Below are positions 36,033 to 46,300 of a DNA stretch of 64,000 nucleotides, one piece after another. Position numbers and translations under genes: made by a program. This DNA is from Shimia sp051201625 (GTDB lineage Bacteria > Pseudomonadota > Alphaproteobacteria > Rhodobacterales > Rhodobacteraceae), in NCBI RefSeq assembly GCF_051201625.1, contig NZ_CP179203.1, forward strand, positions 1,736,001 to 1,800,000, in the 5' to 3' direction. Position 1 is the first letter of the stretch; every line of letters starts with the position of its first letter. Under the pieces are notes generated by a model. The model searched no databases. It saw only the letters and a list, made by a program, of their open reading frames with translations, and was not told where the DNA came from.

Positions 36033-37223
36033 TTAGTTGATTAGAGCTGCAACGCCGGGCAACGTTCTCCCTTCCATCCACTCTAGAAATGCTCCACCTG
36101 CAGTCGAAATATAACTGAAATCCCCCCCCGCTCCAGAAGCATTTAGAGCGGCAACTGTATCGCCGCCACCAGCCACGGAGACTAGATGACCAGATTTGGT
36201 CAGTTCAGCAGCCTTCAACGCTGCCGCATTTGTTGCGGAATCAAAAGGTTTGAGTTCGAATGCGCCGAGAGGACCGTTCCAGATCAGTGTTTTACATTGG
36301 GTGAATATTTTGCAAATGGCGGCGATGCTTTCGGGGCCTGCATCTAAGATCATGGCGTTTTTCGGACATGCACTCACTGAAACGATTTGATTTTCTGCGT
36401 AGGCCTTGAACGCGTTAGCGACAATAACATCAGTTGGTAACATTATCCTGCAACCATCAGCATTTGCCTTTTCCATGATTTTGGAAGCCGTGCCGGTCAT
36501 GTTGTGTTCTGCAAGAGATTTACCAACGTTTATACCTTTTGCTGCGAGGAAGGTATTTGCCATGCCTCCGCCAATGATCAGGTAGTCGACCTTTTCAACG
36601 AGGTTCGATAGCAGCTTCAACTTTGTTGACACTTTTGCGCCGCCCACCACGGCTGCGACTGGGCGCTTGGGTTTACTCAAGGCCACCTCTAGCGCTGACA
36701 GTTCGGCCTGCATCAGCCTCCCTGCGCAGGAAGGCAAAACATGCGCCAAGCCTTCAGTTGAGCAGTGCGCTCGGTGTGCGGCAGAGAACGCATCGTTGCA
36801 ATATATATCACCTAGAGCTGCCATTTCCTTTGTAAGGTGAGGATCGTTCATAATTTCGCCCTCATGGAAACGCGTATTTTCCAAAAGTAAAACTTGCCCA
36901 GGTCGTAGCGCATCCACGGTGGCTTTGGCCGCTGCTCCGAAAAAGTCTGCGGAAAATACAACTTTTTCTCCAAACGCATTTTCTAGCACTGGAACAAGTT
37001 GTTGGAGAGATAAGTGAGTAACTCGTTCGCCCTTCGGTCGTCCAAAGTGTGCCAGTAAGATCGGTTTACCACCGAATGCAAGAATGTCCTTGATAGTTGG
37101 TACAATTCTGTCGATGCGTGTAGTATCTGTTACCGTTGCCCCAGAAACGGGCACATTGATATCCACTCTTGTCAGGACATTTTTACCCTTGAGGTCAAGT
37201 TGATCTAGCGTTTTCCAAGGCAT
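36033..37223 (-). CDS. pgk: Phosphoglycerate kinase
   Basis: Interconverts 1,3-bisphosphoglycerate and 3-phosphoglycerate with ATP. It has 396 residues, N-domain RVDINVPVSG and HFGRPKGE, hinge region, and C-domain with the nucleotide-binding end (SVAGGGDTVAALN with GGAFLEWMEG). Length is normal. It is divergent from the cyclophilin pair. Many small differences at conserved spots (for example IDINVP for the usual DLNVP) but no lesion. Confidence 0.96.
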   Translation of the reverse strand: MPWKTLDQLDLKGKNVLTRVDINVPVSGATVTDTTRIDRIVPTIKDILAFGGKPILLAHFGRPKGERVTHLSLQQLVPVLENAFGEKVVFSADFFGAAAKATVDALRPGQVLLLENTRFHEGEIMNDPHLTKEMAALGDIYCNDAFSAAHRAHCSTEGLAHVLPSCAGRLMQAELSALEVALSKPKRPVAAVVGGAKVSTKLKLLSNLVEKVDYLIIGGGMANTFLAAKGINVGKSLAEHNMTGTASKIMEKANADGCRIMLPTDVIVANAFKAYAENQIVSVSACPKNAMILDAGPESIAAICKIFTQCKTLIWNGPLGAFELKPFDSATNAAALKAAELTKSGHLVSVAGGGDTVAALNASGAGGDFSYISTAGGAFLEWMEGRTLPGVAALIN

Positions 37224-37368
37224 CGGTGGACTCCAAAATGAATGGCTTTCTGCGTTCCTAACGGAAAGCCCTGTAGGGTCAACGTCAAAGCCTGCATCGT
37301 GATCCGTCTCTTGGCTTTCCCTTCTAGCATGATTAGGTACCGTGAAACACTTTCAACAGGAGAGCCAC

Positions 37369-37881
37369 ATGGCCGAAATCAAAGATCCCGAAAACACAAT
37401 TTTGATAGAACTTAAAGACGGTTCTGTCGTAATCGAACTGTTGCATGATGTTGCTCCAGGCCATTGCGACCGCATGAAAGAATTAGTCCGGTCCGGGCAG
37501 TATGATAACGTCTGCTTTCACCGGGTAATTGATGGCTTTATGGCGCAAACTGGCGACGTCGCGAATGGTAATATGGAAAAAGACTTTAACATTCGAATGG
37601 CCGGAACTGGTGGCAGTGAGTTGCCCGACCTTAAAGCTGAGTTTAGCAGTCTTCCGCACGACCGTGGGACGATTGGTGCTGCGCGCAGCCAAATGCCCGA
37701 CAGCGCGAACAGCCAGTTTTTTATCAATTTCAAAGATAATCATTTCCTGAACGGTCAATACACCGTTTATGGACGCGTACTTTCTGGCATGGAGCACGTA
37801 GATATGATCGCCAAAGGCGAACCGCCAGTAAGTCCCGATCGCATGGTTAGCGTAAAGGTGGCAGCTGATGTCGATGCTTAA
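37369..37881 (+). CDS. Cytoplasmic cyclophilin-type peptidyl-prolyl isomerase
   Basis: 170 residues without a signal peptide, from ATG 37369 after CAGGAGAGCCAC. Cyclophilin motifs: FHRVIDGFMAQTGD, ARSQMPDSANSQFFINFKDN, FLNGQYTVYGRV. Upstream in-frame ATG 37342 would add nine unrelated residues. It overlaps its paralogue by 14 bases, giving a cytoplasmic/exported pair typical of the group. Confidence 0.92.
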   Translation: MAEIKDPENTILIELKDGSVVIELLHDVAPGHCDRMKELVRSGQYDNVCFHRVIDGFMAQTGDVANGNMEKDFNIRMAGTGGSELPDLKAEFSSLPHDRGTIGAARSQMPDSANSQFFINFKDNHFLNGQYTVYGRVLSGMEHVDMIAKGEPPVSPDRMVSVKVAADVDA

Positions 37882-38422
37882 ACTGGTTACCGCATTTTCT
37901 CTGCTCGCATCGCCTGTTTTTGCCACAGGTCTGGAAATTGTTGTTGAGGGTGAGGGTGCAAACGGGATCGTGTTAATAGACCTTTTCGAGGATGTCGCCC
38001 CGAAACACATTGAGCAAATGACGGCCCTTGCAACCGATGGCGCCTACGATGGAGTTGTATTTCATCGTGTGATCGATGGGTTCATGGCCCAAACTGGTGA
38101 TGTTGAGTTTGGAAAATTGGGTGCGGATATGCGGCGTGCAGGGATGGGGGGATCATCCCGCCCAGATTTGCCCGCTGAATTTTCGAGTATCGATTTTGAC
38201 AAGGGTATTGTTGGGATGGCCCGAGCGCAGGATCCGAATTCAGCCAATTCGCAATTTTTTATCATGTTTGAACCTGGGCATTTCCTGAACAACCAATACA
38301 CGGTTGTTGGTAAAGTTGTGGCAGGTCAGGATGTTGTAGATCAGATCAAACGTGGTGCGGTACAAAGTGGCGCTGTCACTGGCCAACCTGACGTTATGAA
38401 GAAGGTTACCGTTACAGAGTAA
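37868..38422 (+). CDS. Exported cyclophilin-type peptidyl-prolyl isomerase
   Basis: 184 residues with an N-terminal signal peptide (LKLVTAFSLLASPVFA). The mature part has the same cyclophilin motifs (FHRVIDGFMAQTGD, ARAQDPNSANSQFFIMFEPG, FLNNQYTVVGKV), so it should act on proline bonds in the periplasm. Its start overlaps the end of the cytoplasmic paralogue, and the pair looks like a tandem duplication. A terminator follows. Confidence 0.92.
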   Translation: MSMLKLVTAFSLLASPVFATGLEIVVEGEGANGIVLIDLFEDVAPKHIEQMTALATDGAYDGVVFHRVIDGFMAQTGDVEFGKLGADMRRAGMGGSSRPDLPAEFSSIDFDKGIVGMARAQDPNSANSQFFIMFEPGHFLNNQYTVVGKVVAGQDVVDQIKRGAVQSGAVTGQPDVMKKVTVTE

Positions 38423-38444
38423 TTTAAAAAGATGTGAACCGATT

Positions 38445-38470
38445 ACGGGCTCTTCGGGGCCCGTTTCTTT
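38445..38470 (+). terminator. Terminator after the cyclophilin pair
   Basis: ACGGGC pairs with GCCCGT around a TCTTCGGG loop at 38445-38464, followed by TTTCTTTC. It is about 22 bases after the second cyclophilin stop. Confidence 0.75.
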
Positions 38471-38551
38471 CTTAGATGACGGTTTTGTGAACATGTTTTG
38501 CTTTGCCGACGGATCGATACCAAGCAAGTTTTATCTGGGGAGGCTTGGATC

Positions 38552-39517
38552 GTGTTCAAAGTGCTTGCAAGCGTATTACTGATTACCATGGCCAATTCGG
38601 TTGTGGCGAATCCAGATTTCTGGCGGCATGAATGGCCTGAAACTGATTTTAGAAAGACATCGATAAAAAACTGGATTGAGATTCTATCCGGCGGACCACC
38701 AAAGGATGGCATACCAGCTCTAAGCGACCCACAGTTTATCCGAGTTTCAGATGAAGAAAAAATCATGGCTTCTGAGCCGGTGATAACGCTTGAAATCCTA
38801 GGTGCAGCACCTCGCGCATATCCGATCCGGTATTTGACTTGGCATGAAATCGTTAATGATACGGTTGGTGGCGTTCCAATTGCTGTTACTTTCTGCCCTC
38901 TGTGTAATTCTGCTGTCACCTTCGATCGAAGAGTAATGGGACAAGTCCTCCACTTTGGCGTTTCTGGGAAGTTACGCAACTCAGATATGATAATGTACGA
39001 CCGGGAGACACAGAGTTGGTGGCAACAAGCTATCGGACTGGGGATCGTAGGTGAGATGACTGACGTCAAACTTACAGCCTTGCCAACGTGGATGGAGAGT
39101 TGGGAGCAATTCAAAAGTCGTAATTCAAACGGGTTGGTTATGGCCGAGCCGGCGTTCTCTCGAACCTATGGCTCAAATCCGTATGTAAACTACGATAGCT
39201 CGCTGCGGCCATTTATGTACAACGGGGATATGCCACCGCATGGAGTGCCGGCGTTGGCGCGTGTCGTTAGGGTAGGCAAAAAAGCTTGGCCACTGAAGAG
39301 ACTCGCCGAGACAGGCAAAATTGATGAAGCCGGTGTGGTGATTATTTGGGAAAGTGGACAGTCATCGGCCCTTGATGCTGAGGCGATTGGACGTGGAAAA
39401 GACGTTGGTACAATCCGAGTTCAAGACTTGTATGGGCAGAATTTGCCTCATGACGTTATGTTTGCTTTTGCGTATCATGCATTTTGGCCAGATGGTGAGT
39501 GGATGCTTGGCCCGTAG
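38552..39517 (+). CDS. Secreted DUF3179 domain protein
   Basis: 321 residues from GTG 38552, set by GGGGAGG at 38537-38543. A signal peptide (FKVLASVLLITMANSVVA) precedes the DUF3179 domain with PRAYPIRYLTWHEIVNDTVG, the VTFCPLCNSAVTFDR cysteine motif and SGKLRNSDMIMYDRETQSWW. The Cys-Pro-Leu-Cys pair and aromatic clusters are family hallmarks; biochemical function is unknown. Single gene behind the cyclophilin terminator. Confidence 0.85.
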   Translation: MFKVLASVLLITMANSVVANPDFWRHEWPETDFRKTSIKNWIEILSGGPPKDGIPALSDPQFIRVSDEEKIMASEPVITLEILGAAPRAYPIRYLTWHEIVNDTVGGVPIAVTFCPLCNSAVTFDRRVMGQVLHFGVSGKLRNSDMIMYDRETQSWWQQAIGLGIVGEMTDVKLTALPTWMESWEQFKSRNSNGLVMAEPAFSRTYGSNPYVNYDSSLRPFMYNGDMPPHGVPALARVVRVGKKAWPLKRLAETGKIDEAGVVIIWESGQSSALDAEAIGRGKDVGTIRVQDLYGQNLPHDVMFAFAYHAFWPDGEWMLGP

Positions 39518-39953
39518 GTAATGACCAAATCCGGAACGCTTGCTCACAGTTCTTCGGCACATCAAATAGGAGAGAATGACACGCGTCGTGAGTAGTCGTG
39601 TGTCAGTTATTCAATCCAAACTTGGGACCAATGTGATATGAAACTCAGATATAAAAAGTAGTGATAAAAAAGCGTCCCAATCGCCCTTGTGATCAGTAGC
39701 CGTAACTTACGTTGCGGGCGCCACAATGGCGCCTCATTGTAACGTTTTGCCCTGAACATGTTTGGCGGCCAAAGCCAAGAATAGTTGCCCCCATGTTATT
39801 TAACCAGGCGTGTCTTACCAAGCAAAATAAACGTACTAAAAACCCCTGTGGGTGGGTTTAAATACCGCACAAAACTGCTTGATAAATTCTACTACTGGCG
39901 GGTGGAACTAAAATTCAAGTGCAATTTTAGGTAGGGATTCTCACAAAATTACC
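39518..39953. other. Intergenic stretch between convergent DUF3179 and bactofilin genes
   Basis: About 435 bases between two convergent genes. It contains a short palindrome, GGGCGCCACAATGGCGCCTC near 39717, and an AAACCC...GGGTTT repeat near 39842-39860 that could end transcription from either side. No open frame or RNA gene was recognised. Confidence 0.4.
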
Positions 39954-40478
39954 TCAGACGCCGTCTTTTTTGACCGCAACTTTTGATGCGGGGACCGCAC
40001 TACTGGTGCGTCCGGGACCTGGTGTAAGAGGGTCGTCTTGGCGCTGAACTGAACCTTCGAAGTGCGCACCACTTTCGATTGCGATCGTTTTGTGGATGAT
40101 ATCGCCCTCGACTCGTGCTGTCGATGACAGTCGAACCTTAAGGCCCCGAACACGACCTACGATTCGCCCATTTATTACGACGTCATCGGCAGTAACTTCA
40201 CCTTTAATAGTTGCGCTTTCGCCAATCGTCAGCAAGTGAGCTCGAATGTCACCCTCGACCGTTCCTTCGACTTGGACATCGCCAGTGGTTTTCATATTTC
40301 CAGTGACATGCAAATCTGCAGACAGTACTGAAGCGGGGGGCTTTGCTTTGGGGGCAGGTGCTTTGTAATCCCCACTTTTTGCCGGTGCGGCCGGCACCGA
40401 GGGTGAATCAGGTATAGCAGGCTTATTCGTATCTGCTGATTTCTGTGCGGGATCGTTGATTTTGCTCTTAGAAAACAT
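39954..40478 (-). CDS. Bactofilin (polymer-forming cytoskeletal protein)
   Basis: 174 residues: a Pro/Ala-rich flexible start, then the bactofilin beta-helix (SVLSADLHVTGNMKTTGDVQ, VEGDIRAHLLTIGESATIKG, VEGDIIHKTIAIESGAHFEG) of short repeats, and a disordered tail. Bactofilins polymerise at the membrane and help place cell-wall enzymes. The gene overlaps the upstream M23 peptidase gene by 11 bases, a coupling seen in many bacteria and consistent with a cell-shape role. Confidence 0.92.
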   Translation of the reverse strand: MFSKSKINDPAQKSADTNKPAIPDSPSVPAAPAKSGDYKAPAPKAKPPASVLSADLHVTGNMKTTGDVQVEGTVEGDIRAHLLTIGESATIKGEVTADDVVINGRIVGRVRGLKVRLSSTARVEGDIIHKTIAIESGAHFEGSVQRQDDPLTPGPGRTSSAVPASKVAVKKDGV

Positions 40479-41802
40479 CTCTTCCAGCCTTGATAAAGGT
40501 CATAGGGTTTACTGCTCTTCCATTTACACGCACTTCGTAGTGCAAGTGTGTCCCGGTTGAGCGTCCAGAATTCCCCATATCACCAATACGTTCGCCGCGC
40601 GAGACCCTTTGACCCTTCTTTACGCGAATTTTTGCCAGATGGGCGAACCGGGTCTCTATACCGAACTCATGCTTAATCTTGATTAGTCGTCCATACCCGG
40701 ACAACCAGTCTGAGTGAACGACAATGCCGTCTGCGGTTGCGTAGATCGGTGTTCCATATTTTGCGGCAAAATCGGTGCCTTTGTGCATGCGTCCCCATCG
40801 CGTTCCAAAACCAGAGGTATATCGAAACGCTGATTTCAGAGGGTTAGCAAATGGGGCTGTCTCGGCGGCGATCCGATACATGTTCAACTGATCCATTTGG
40901 TCCAAAAGTCGATTGGCACGAATTGCTTCTTTAGTAATCTCGCCGCCCTTGGTCGAAAAACTAATCGGCATCATTGGCCCGCCTTGGCCACGATACCCAC
41001 GTCTGACTTCCTCCATCATTGATTTGGCATCTAAACCAGCAGCAGAAAACATTTTGGTAAGTGGCTCGACTGAGACGGTCATAGCGTCCTCGAGTTGACG
41101 AAATATCTGGTCGTTCTTCTCTTCCATCAAGGCAAGATCAAGGCGGATTTCCTCCGCAGCTTGAAGGGCCACTTCAGCGCTCGCTATCACTTTATCGCGC
41201 TGCTGTGCTGTTTCCGCTAGAGCTATTGACAGTATATTGAGCATATCGTTTGCAAGTGGTGGGTTGGTCAAGCGCGTCGCTTGTTTGCCGGAAACTTCTT
41301 GATCGGGTGGGGTTGTTTCCCTTAGTGCCGTTTCCCGTTCTTTCATGGTGCGCCGCAACGTTGCCTGAATTACTCCGATGCCTGTTTCAAGCTCACGACG
41401 GCGAGTTTCCGAATTAAGCAGTTGGGATTGCATTACCGAGATCTGTTGAAGAGCGGTGTTAAAGCGATCTTGGGCCGCAAGCGCTTCCTCCGTTCTGGCA
41501 TCGCGTTCCAACGACATGGCGTTGAGGCGCAATTCATAAGTTTGTTGATCGCGTCGCGCCTGCTCTCTGAAGTTGCCCGACCCTATACTGTCCATCAAAA
41601 GTATCGCTGTCGAAATAATTGTCCAAGAGACTATAAAAGTTAAACCCATAAAGGCCACTAGTTGAGTAGAGGGCTTCAAGCGTATAAATCGAGTGTCGTT
41701 ATCGGATCTGAGAAATAAACGGCGTTCTGGAAAATACCGTTCCAACAGGGCACGAATTTTAATTTCTAAGCGACTTCTCAACTTTATTGTCCTCCATGGC
41801 AA
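40468..41802 (-). CDS. M23-family cell-wall endopeptidase with coiled coil (DUF5930-like)
   Basis: 444 residues: a membrane helix (about 50-72), a long coiled coil (about 80-250) and a LytM/M23 domain at the end. The zinc ligands are visible as HKGTDF and GTHLHYEV, with RVSRGERIGDMGNSGRSTG before the last. It should cut peptidoglycan peptide cross-links or activate amidases. It shares an operon with the bactofilin gene, which may localise it. Confidence 0.9.
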   Translation of the reverse strand: MPWRTIKLRSRLEIKIRALLERYFPERRLFLRSDNDTRFIRLKPSTQLVAFMGLTFIVSWTIISTAILLMDSIGSGNFREQARRDQQTYELRLNAMSLERDARTEEALAAQDRFNTALQQISVMQSQLLNSETRRRELETGIGVIQATLRRTMKERETALRETTPPDQEVSGKQATRLTNPPLANDMLNILSIALAETAQQRDKVIASAEVALQAAEEIRLDLALMEEKNDQIFRQLEDAMTVSVEPLTKMFSAAGLDAKSMMEEVRRGYRGQGGPMMPISFSTKGGEITKEAIRANRLLDQMDQLNMYRIAAETAPFANPLKSAFRYTSGFGTRWGRMHKGTDFAAKYGTPIYATADGIVVHSDWLSGYGRLIKIKHEFGIETRFAHLAKIRVKKGQRVSRGERIGDMGNSGRSTGTHLHYEVRVNGRAVNPMTFIKAGRDVF

Positions 41803-42039
41803 TCTCAGTGACTGGAGTTCGAAAATTATGCCACCTGTGCCGGATAAATTTTAGCGATAGGTAACTGATCTGGCAATGAAATTTGCCTGCTCTACATGGG
41901 CTTTTAGTCGCGCCCACTGTAAATGCGCGGCATTTTGCCGACCAAGTTGTCCGCCGGCAAGAAGGGAGTCCAGATGCCTAAACTATTGCTGCATTGTAAT
42001 ATTTTAAAGTTTGCGCCAGTCAGATAACCCGACCGCGTT

Positions 42040-42849
42040 TCAGCGTGCGTAGGGGGGAGATAATTGGTCTGAAAGGGGCCAATAAAAATCTGGCGGCAAA
42101 CCTGCTTCGGCTCTTTTTTCTTCGTTAAACGGGGGTTTTAAATGTCCATGGAAGTAGTGTCGGACTAAAGAGTGGAATTTATCCTTTGGGTCCAAGCCCT
42201 CGCGACCGCAAAGAAAGTTAAACCATTTTGAGCCATATGCGACGTGGCTGACTTCCTCTGCATAGATTATTTTCAACGCGTCAACTGTCTGTGTGTCTTT
42301 TGCGCTGCGAAACGCCTGAATCATATTTGGGGTGACGTCCAAGCCTCGCGCTTCCAGCACCATTGGAACCACCGCTAGCCGACCCAAAAGATCATCCCGC
42401 GTATCGTCTGCGGCCCGCCACATCCCTGCATGTGCCGGAAGTGCGCCGTAGTCGCTGCCTTTTTCTTTAAGACTTTCACATATCATGTTGAAATGACGAG
42501 ATTCTTCGTCCGCAGATTTAACCCAGTCGTCATAAAACCCAATGGGCATTGAAGTGTCTGTGAACCTTGCGATTATATCCCAGTGTAGATCGACAGCGTT
42601 TAATTCGATATGCGCTACGGCATGCAAAATTGCAATACGACCCTGCAAACTGCCAGTGCGGCGGCGGGGGACATCACGTGGGTCGAGCAATTTTGGGTTG
42701 ATAGGTCGAGCCGGTCGACGCGGCGGTGAAGCCTTGCCTATTTCCAATTGTGTGCCGTCTTTTCGTGAAGAAAACCATGTTGCTGCGTGACGTCGAGAAA
42801 TTTCAGTTTTCGCACGCGCATTGGCTGTGGTGAGTACGTCTACCGCCAT
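42040..42849 (-). CDS. DUF455 ferritin-like protein
   Basis: 269 residues of the DUF455 family, a ferritin-like four-helix protein. Motifs: AILHAVAHIELNAVDLHWDI with His and Glu ligands, DEESRHFNMICESLKEKGSD, VLEARGLDVTPNMI, and YAEEVSHVAYGSKWF. The Glu and His pattern suggests a di-metal centre; activity is unknown. It follows bcp on the same strand, so an oxidative-stress link is possible but not shown. Confidence 0.85.
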   Translation of the reverse strand: MAVDVLTTANARAKTEISRRHAATWFSSRKDGTQLEIGKASPPRRPARPINPKLLDPRDVPRRRTGSLQGRIAILHAVAHIELNAVDLHWDIIARFTDTSMPIGFYDDWVKSADEESRHFNMICESLKEKGSDYGALPAHAGMWRAADDTRDDLLGRLAVVPMVLEARGLDVTPNMIQAFRSAKDTQTVDALKIIYAEEVSHVAYGSKWFNFLCGREGLDPKDKFHSLVRHYFHGHLKPPFNEEKRAEAGLPPDFYWPLSDQLSPPYAR

Positions 42850-42869
42850 TTCTGAAAGAGATAACTGGG

Positions 42870-43331
42870 CTATAGTGATTTGACCGCCTCCAATACTTCA
42901 GCAGCGTGTCCTTCAATTTTCACCTTTGGCCATTTGCGTGAAACACACCCATCACCATTTATTAAAAAAGTGGTGCGTACGATACCCATGAAAGACTTGC
43001 CATACATTTTCTTCTCAGCCCAAACGCCAAACTGCTCACAAACATCACTCTTTTCATCGGAAAGCAGATTTATGGCAAGTGATTGCTTTGCAATAAACTT
43101 GTGATGGCTCACCATACTGTCTTTGGATACGCCGTACACCTTTGTACCAGCCTTATCGTATTCGGGGGCCAGTTTCGAAAATTGTTGGCTTTCATTTGTG
43201 CACCCCGTAGTGTTGTCTCTGGGATAAAAAAAGAGCACGACCGGTGCCGGCCTCAATGCTGATAAGGTTATGATAAAGCCTTCTGTAGATGGCATTGTAA
43301 AATCGGGTGCCATATCGTTGATTTGAAGCAT
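42870..43331 (-). CDS. bcp: Bcp/PrxQ-type peroxiredoxin
   Basis: Thiol peroxidase, 153 residues. The peroxidatic Cys44 sits in RDNTTGCTNES; the nearby second Cys of the classic PrxQ motif is replaced by Ser49, so Cys98 (SDVCEQ) could resolve instead. AAGGAG lies nine bases before the ATG at 43331 and supports this start, which overlaps the divergent gene. Confidence 0.93.
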   Translation of the reverse strand: MLQINDMAPDFTMPSTEGFIITLSALRPAPVVLFFYPRDNTTGCTNESQQFSKLAPEYDKAGTKVYGVSKDSMVSHHKFIAKQSLAINLLSDEKSDVCEQFGVWAEKKMYGKSFMGIVRTTFLINGDGCVSRKWPKVKIEGHAAEVLEAVKSL

Positions 43332-46300
43332 GATCAGTCTCCTTGGGGAAGGCCCATTTAACGTATATAGTTTTACGGGTGGACCACTAATAACAGATCA
43401 TTCTGAGGCAAAAACTCTGACCGATAAACCCGATACTGAACTAAACGCCCGCAGCAAACCTATAAGGGTAAGGCGGATCGGCCTGATTGCCGTAATAAGC
43501 ATCGCTGTGCCGGTTGCTGTTTTGTCGTTATTGGTTTTCATAACCTTGGGTCGTCCTCTTACAGCACCGACGGCTGTTTCTGAGAGAATTGAAGATATAT
43601 TGACCGCGCGACTGCCCGGGTTTGACGTCGAGTTAGGCGAAGTATCGCTGATTCTTCAGGAAAATTTTGTTCTGCGCATTCGCGCACGCAACGTTGAATT
43701 GATTGCACCGGATGGCTCTGGGACGGTCGAGCTGTCACAGATTGATGCTAATTTCAACTTCGCAACGATCGCAAAAGGTCAAGTTGCACCCATCGAAATT
43801 CGTATCTCAGGAGTTTTTCTCGATGTGCTCCGTCAAAGCGATGGCACACTTAATGTTTCAGTTGGCAGCGGCAAAGCTTCCGGTCCTGTTGATGCAGCCA
43901 TAGTGCTTTCCACGTTGGGTGAACAAGTTGAGAGATTTTTAGAGCGTCCGCTGCTGGCACAACTTGATCGATTCGAACTGGAGGACATGACGCTTCGCTT
44001 CGAAGATGCACGGGTGGGTCAGGGATGGACCGTTGACGGTGGCCAATTGCGGTTAGAGCGGCAAGGCATCGATGTCACCATTTCAACACAACTTTCACTA
44101 CTGGGGGGGCAGGATTACGCAACAAATTTTAATGGGTACCTCAATACTAGCTTTGAAACACTGGAGACCCAGTTTGGAGTATCATTCGAAGATATGCCGG
44201 CAGAAGGCCTTGCAAACCAAACTGCTGCACTTTCGTGGCTCAAAATTGTACGAGCGGCATTGTCTGGATCGTTGAGCGGAGAAACAAATGCCGACGGAGA
44301 GCTCGGTCCCTTGATCGCAGAACTGAATGTGGACGACGGGTTACTGCAACCAGATGACACCGTTCGGCCAGTACCATTTGAAAACCTTCGTACATTTTTC
44401 ACATACTATCCGGACCGTGAGGCAATTTTCTTTGATGAATTGTCTCTGGATAGTGCACTGGTCCGCGTCACTGCGTCAGGTCAGGCTTTGATGAGGGATA
44501 TAAAGTTGGGTTTGCCCAAAGAGCTTTTAGTCCAGTTGGAAATGAGCAGATTTGAAGCAAACCCCAAGGAATTAAAACATGCGCCCCTTGCCTTAAATAG
44601 ATCGTTTGCTGACTTCCGGCTCAAGTTGAATCCGTTTGAACTTACTTTAGGGCAAATGGTGATCAACCATGGTGTTCACCAAATGCGGTTGGCAGGCGAA
44701 ATAAGTACGCAAGGAACGTCTTGGGAGTATGCCGTGGACGGTCACTCGGACGGTCTTGATGTGAACCGCATTCTGTCGATTTGGCCGAACGAGCTCAAGC
44801 CCAACTTAAGAAAGTGGGTCAACGAAAACATACACACGGTCAAGCTACATGATATAAACTTTGCGATCCGAAGCAAAGCGGAAGAAAAACCGGATGTTTA
44901 TGTTGATTTTCAGTTTTCTGACGCTGAGGTGAAAGTCTTGAAAACCATGCCGCCTGTACGGCAGGCAAGTGGGTACGCCAGCCTGATCCGAAATCAATTT
45001 CGTGTTGCTGCAGAAAGTGGGAAAGTAAGTGCGGACTTGGGTGGGGAAGTTGATTTGTCTGGTACAGGTTTCATCGTTCAGAACACACTACTCAAGCAAT
45101 CCCCAGCCTTTGCGTTGGTGAAAGCCACTGGCTCCATTACGGCCATAGTTTCTCTTTTGGATCGGGAGCCACTTAAGGTTTTCTCTAAAGCAAACTTACC
45201 TGTGGAGATCGCAACTGGGCGTGCTGACCTTGTCGGAACGGCAAAATTTCTGATGAAAGAGAATTTGCCTGCCGGCGAGGTTAAGTACGATGTCTCAGGC
45301 GAATTGGCAGACGCTCGGACTTCTTACTTTATCAAAGGAAAAGAAATTAGGGCTGATTTGGTTGTGCACGCGTCAAACGAACGGGTTGAACTGAAAGGAA
45401 ATGGTACAGTCGGAGTGCTACCGTTTGATGGCAAATGGTATGTTTTGTTGAGCAAGCAAAATAAAGGCGAGAGCCGGTTAGTTGGGTCCGCTGAATTAAG
45501 TCAGCGGACGATTGAAGAATTCAATATTGGATTGCCAGACGGCACAGTTTCAGGGCAGGGGCAGGCAAATTTTGAAATTGCTTTTGCGGGCAAAGAACCG
45601 CCGCGAATGACACTAGAGTCTGATCTGGTAGGGGTAGGGCTGAGCTCAGAGCCTTTGGGCTGGCGCAAAAAGTTTGATAAATCCGGCGAACTCGAAATGG
45701 TTATCACGCTGACTGAACCTCCGAGTATCGACAACCTTTCAATCAATGCGGGCAATTTAAAGATGTCGGGCGATATTGACCTTAGTGAGGAAGGCGGCTT
45801 GGACGTTATGCGGATGACTTCCTTTGAAGTTGATCGTTGGTTGAAAGGTGCCGGTGAACTTCGAGGGCGGGGGTTAAATCAACCTCCTCTGATTGTCGTA
45901 AGTTCTGGAACGTTTGACATGCGGTATCAGCCTCGGTTAACCACGGGAAGAGAAAGCGGCGGGGCTTCGCAACCAGTGTCGGCTAAGTTAGAGCGTGTTC
46001 AAGTGACCGACAATCTTTACCTGACAAATGTTGAAGCCAACCTTCAAACCGGGGCAGGTGTATCTGGAGAGTTTAATGGTACATTTTTGGGAGTTGCTCC
46101 GCTGAGTGGTCTTTTGACACCTCATCGGCATGGCACAGCTTTAAAGGTCACCTCCAAGCGAGGTGGGGCCATGGCTGCAGCGATGGGTGTCGTCAACGCT
46201 GCAACGCGTGGGGCTTTAGAAATGACGCTTATTCCGCGCAAAACGACAGGTGTTTATGACGGTGAATTAGCCATTAAAGACATCAAGGTTCAAAAAATTC

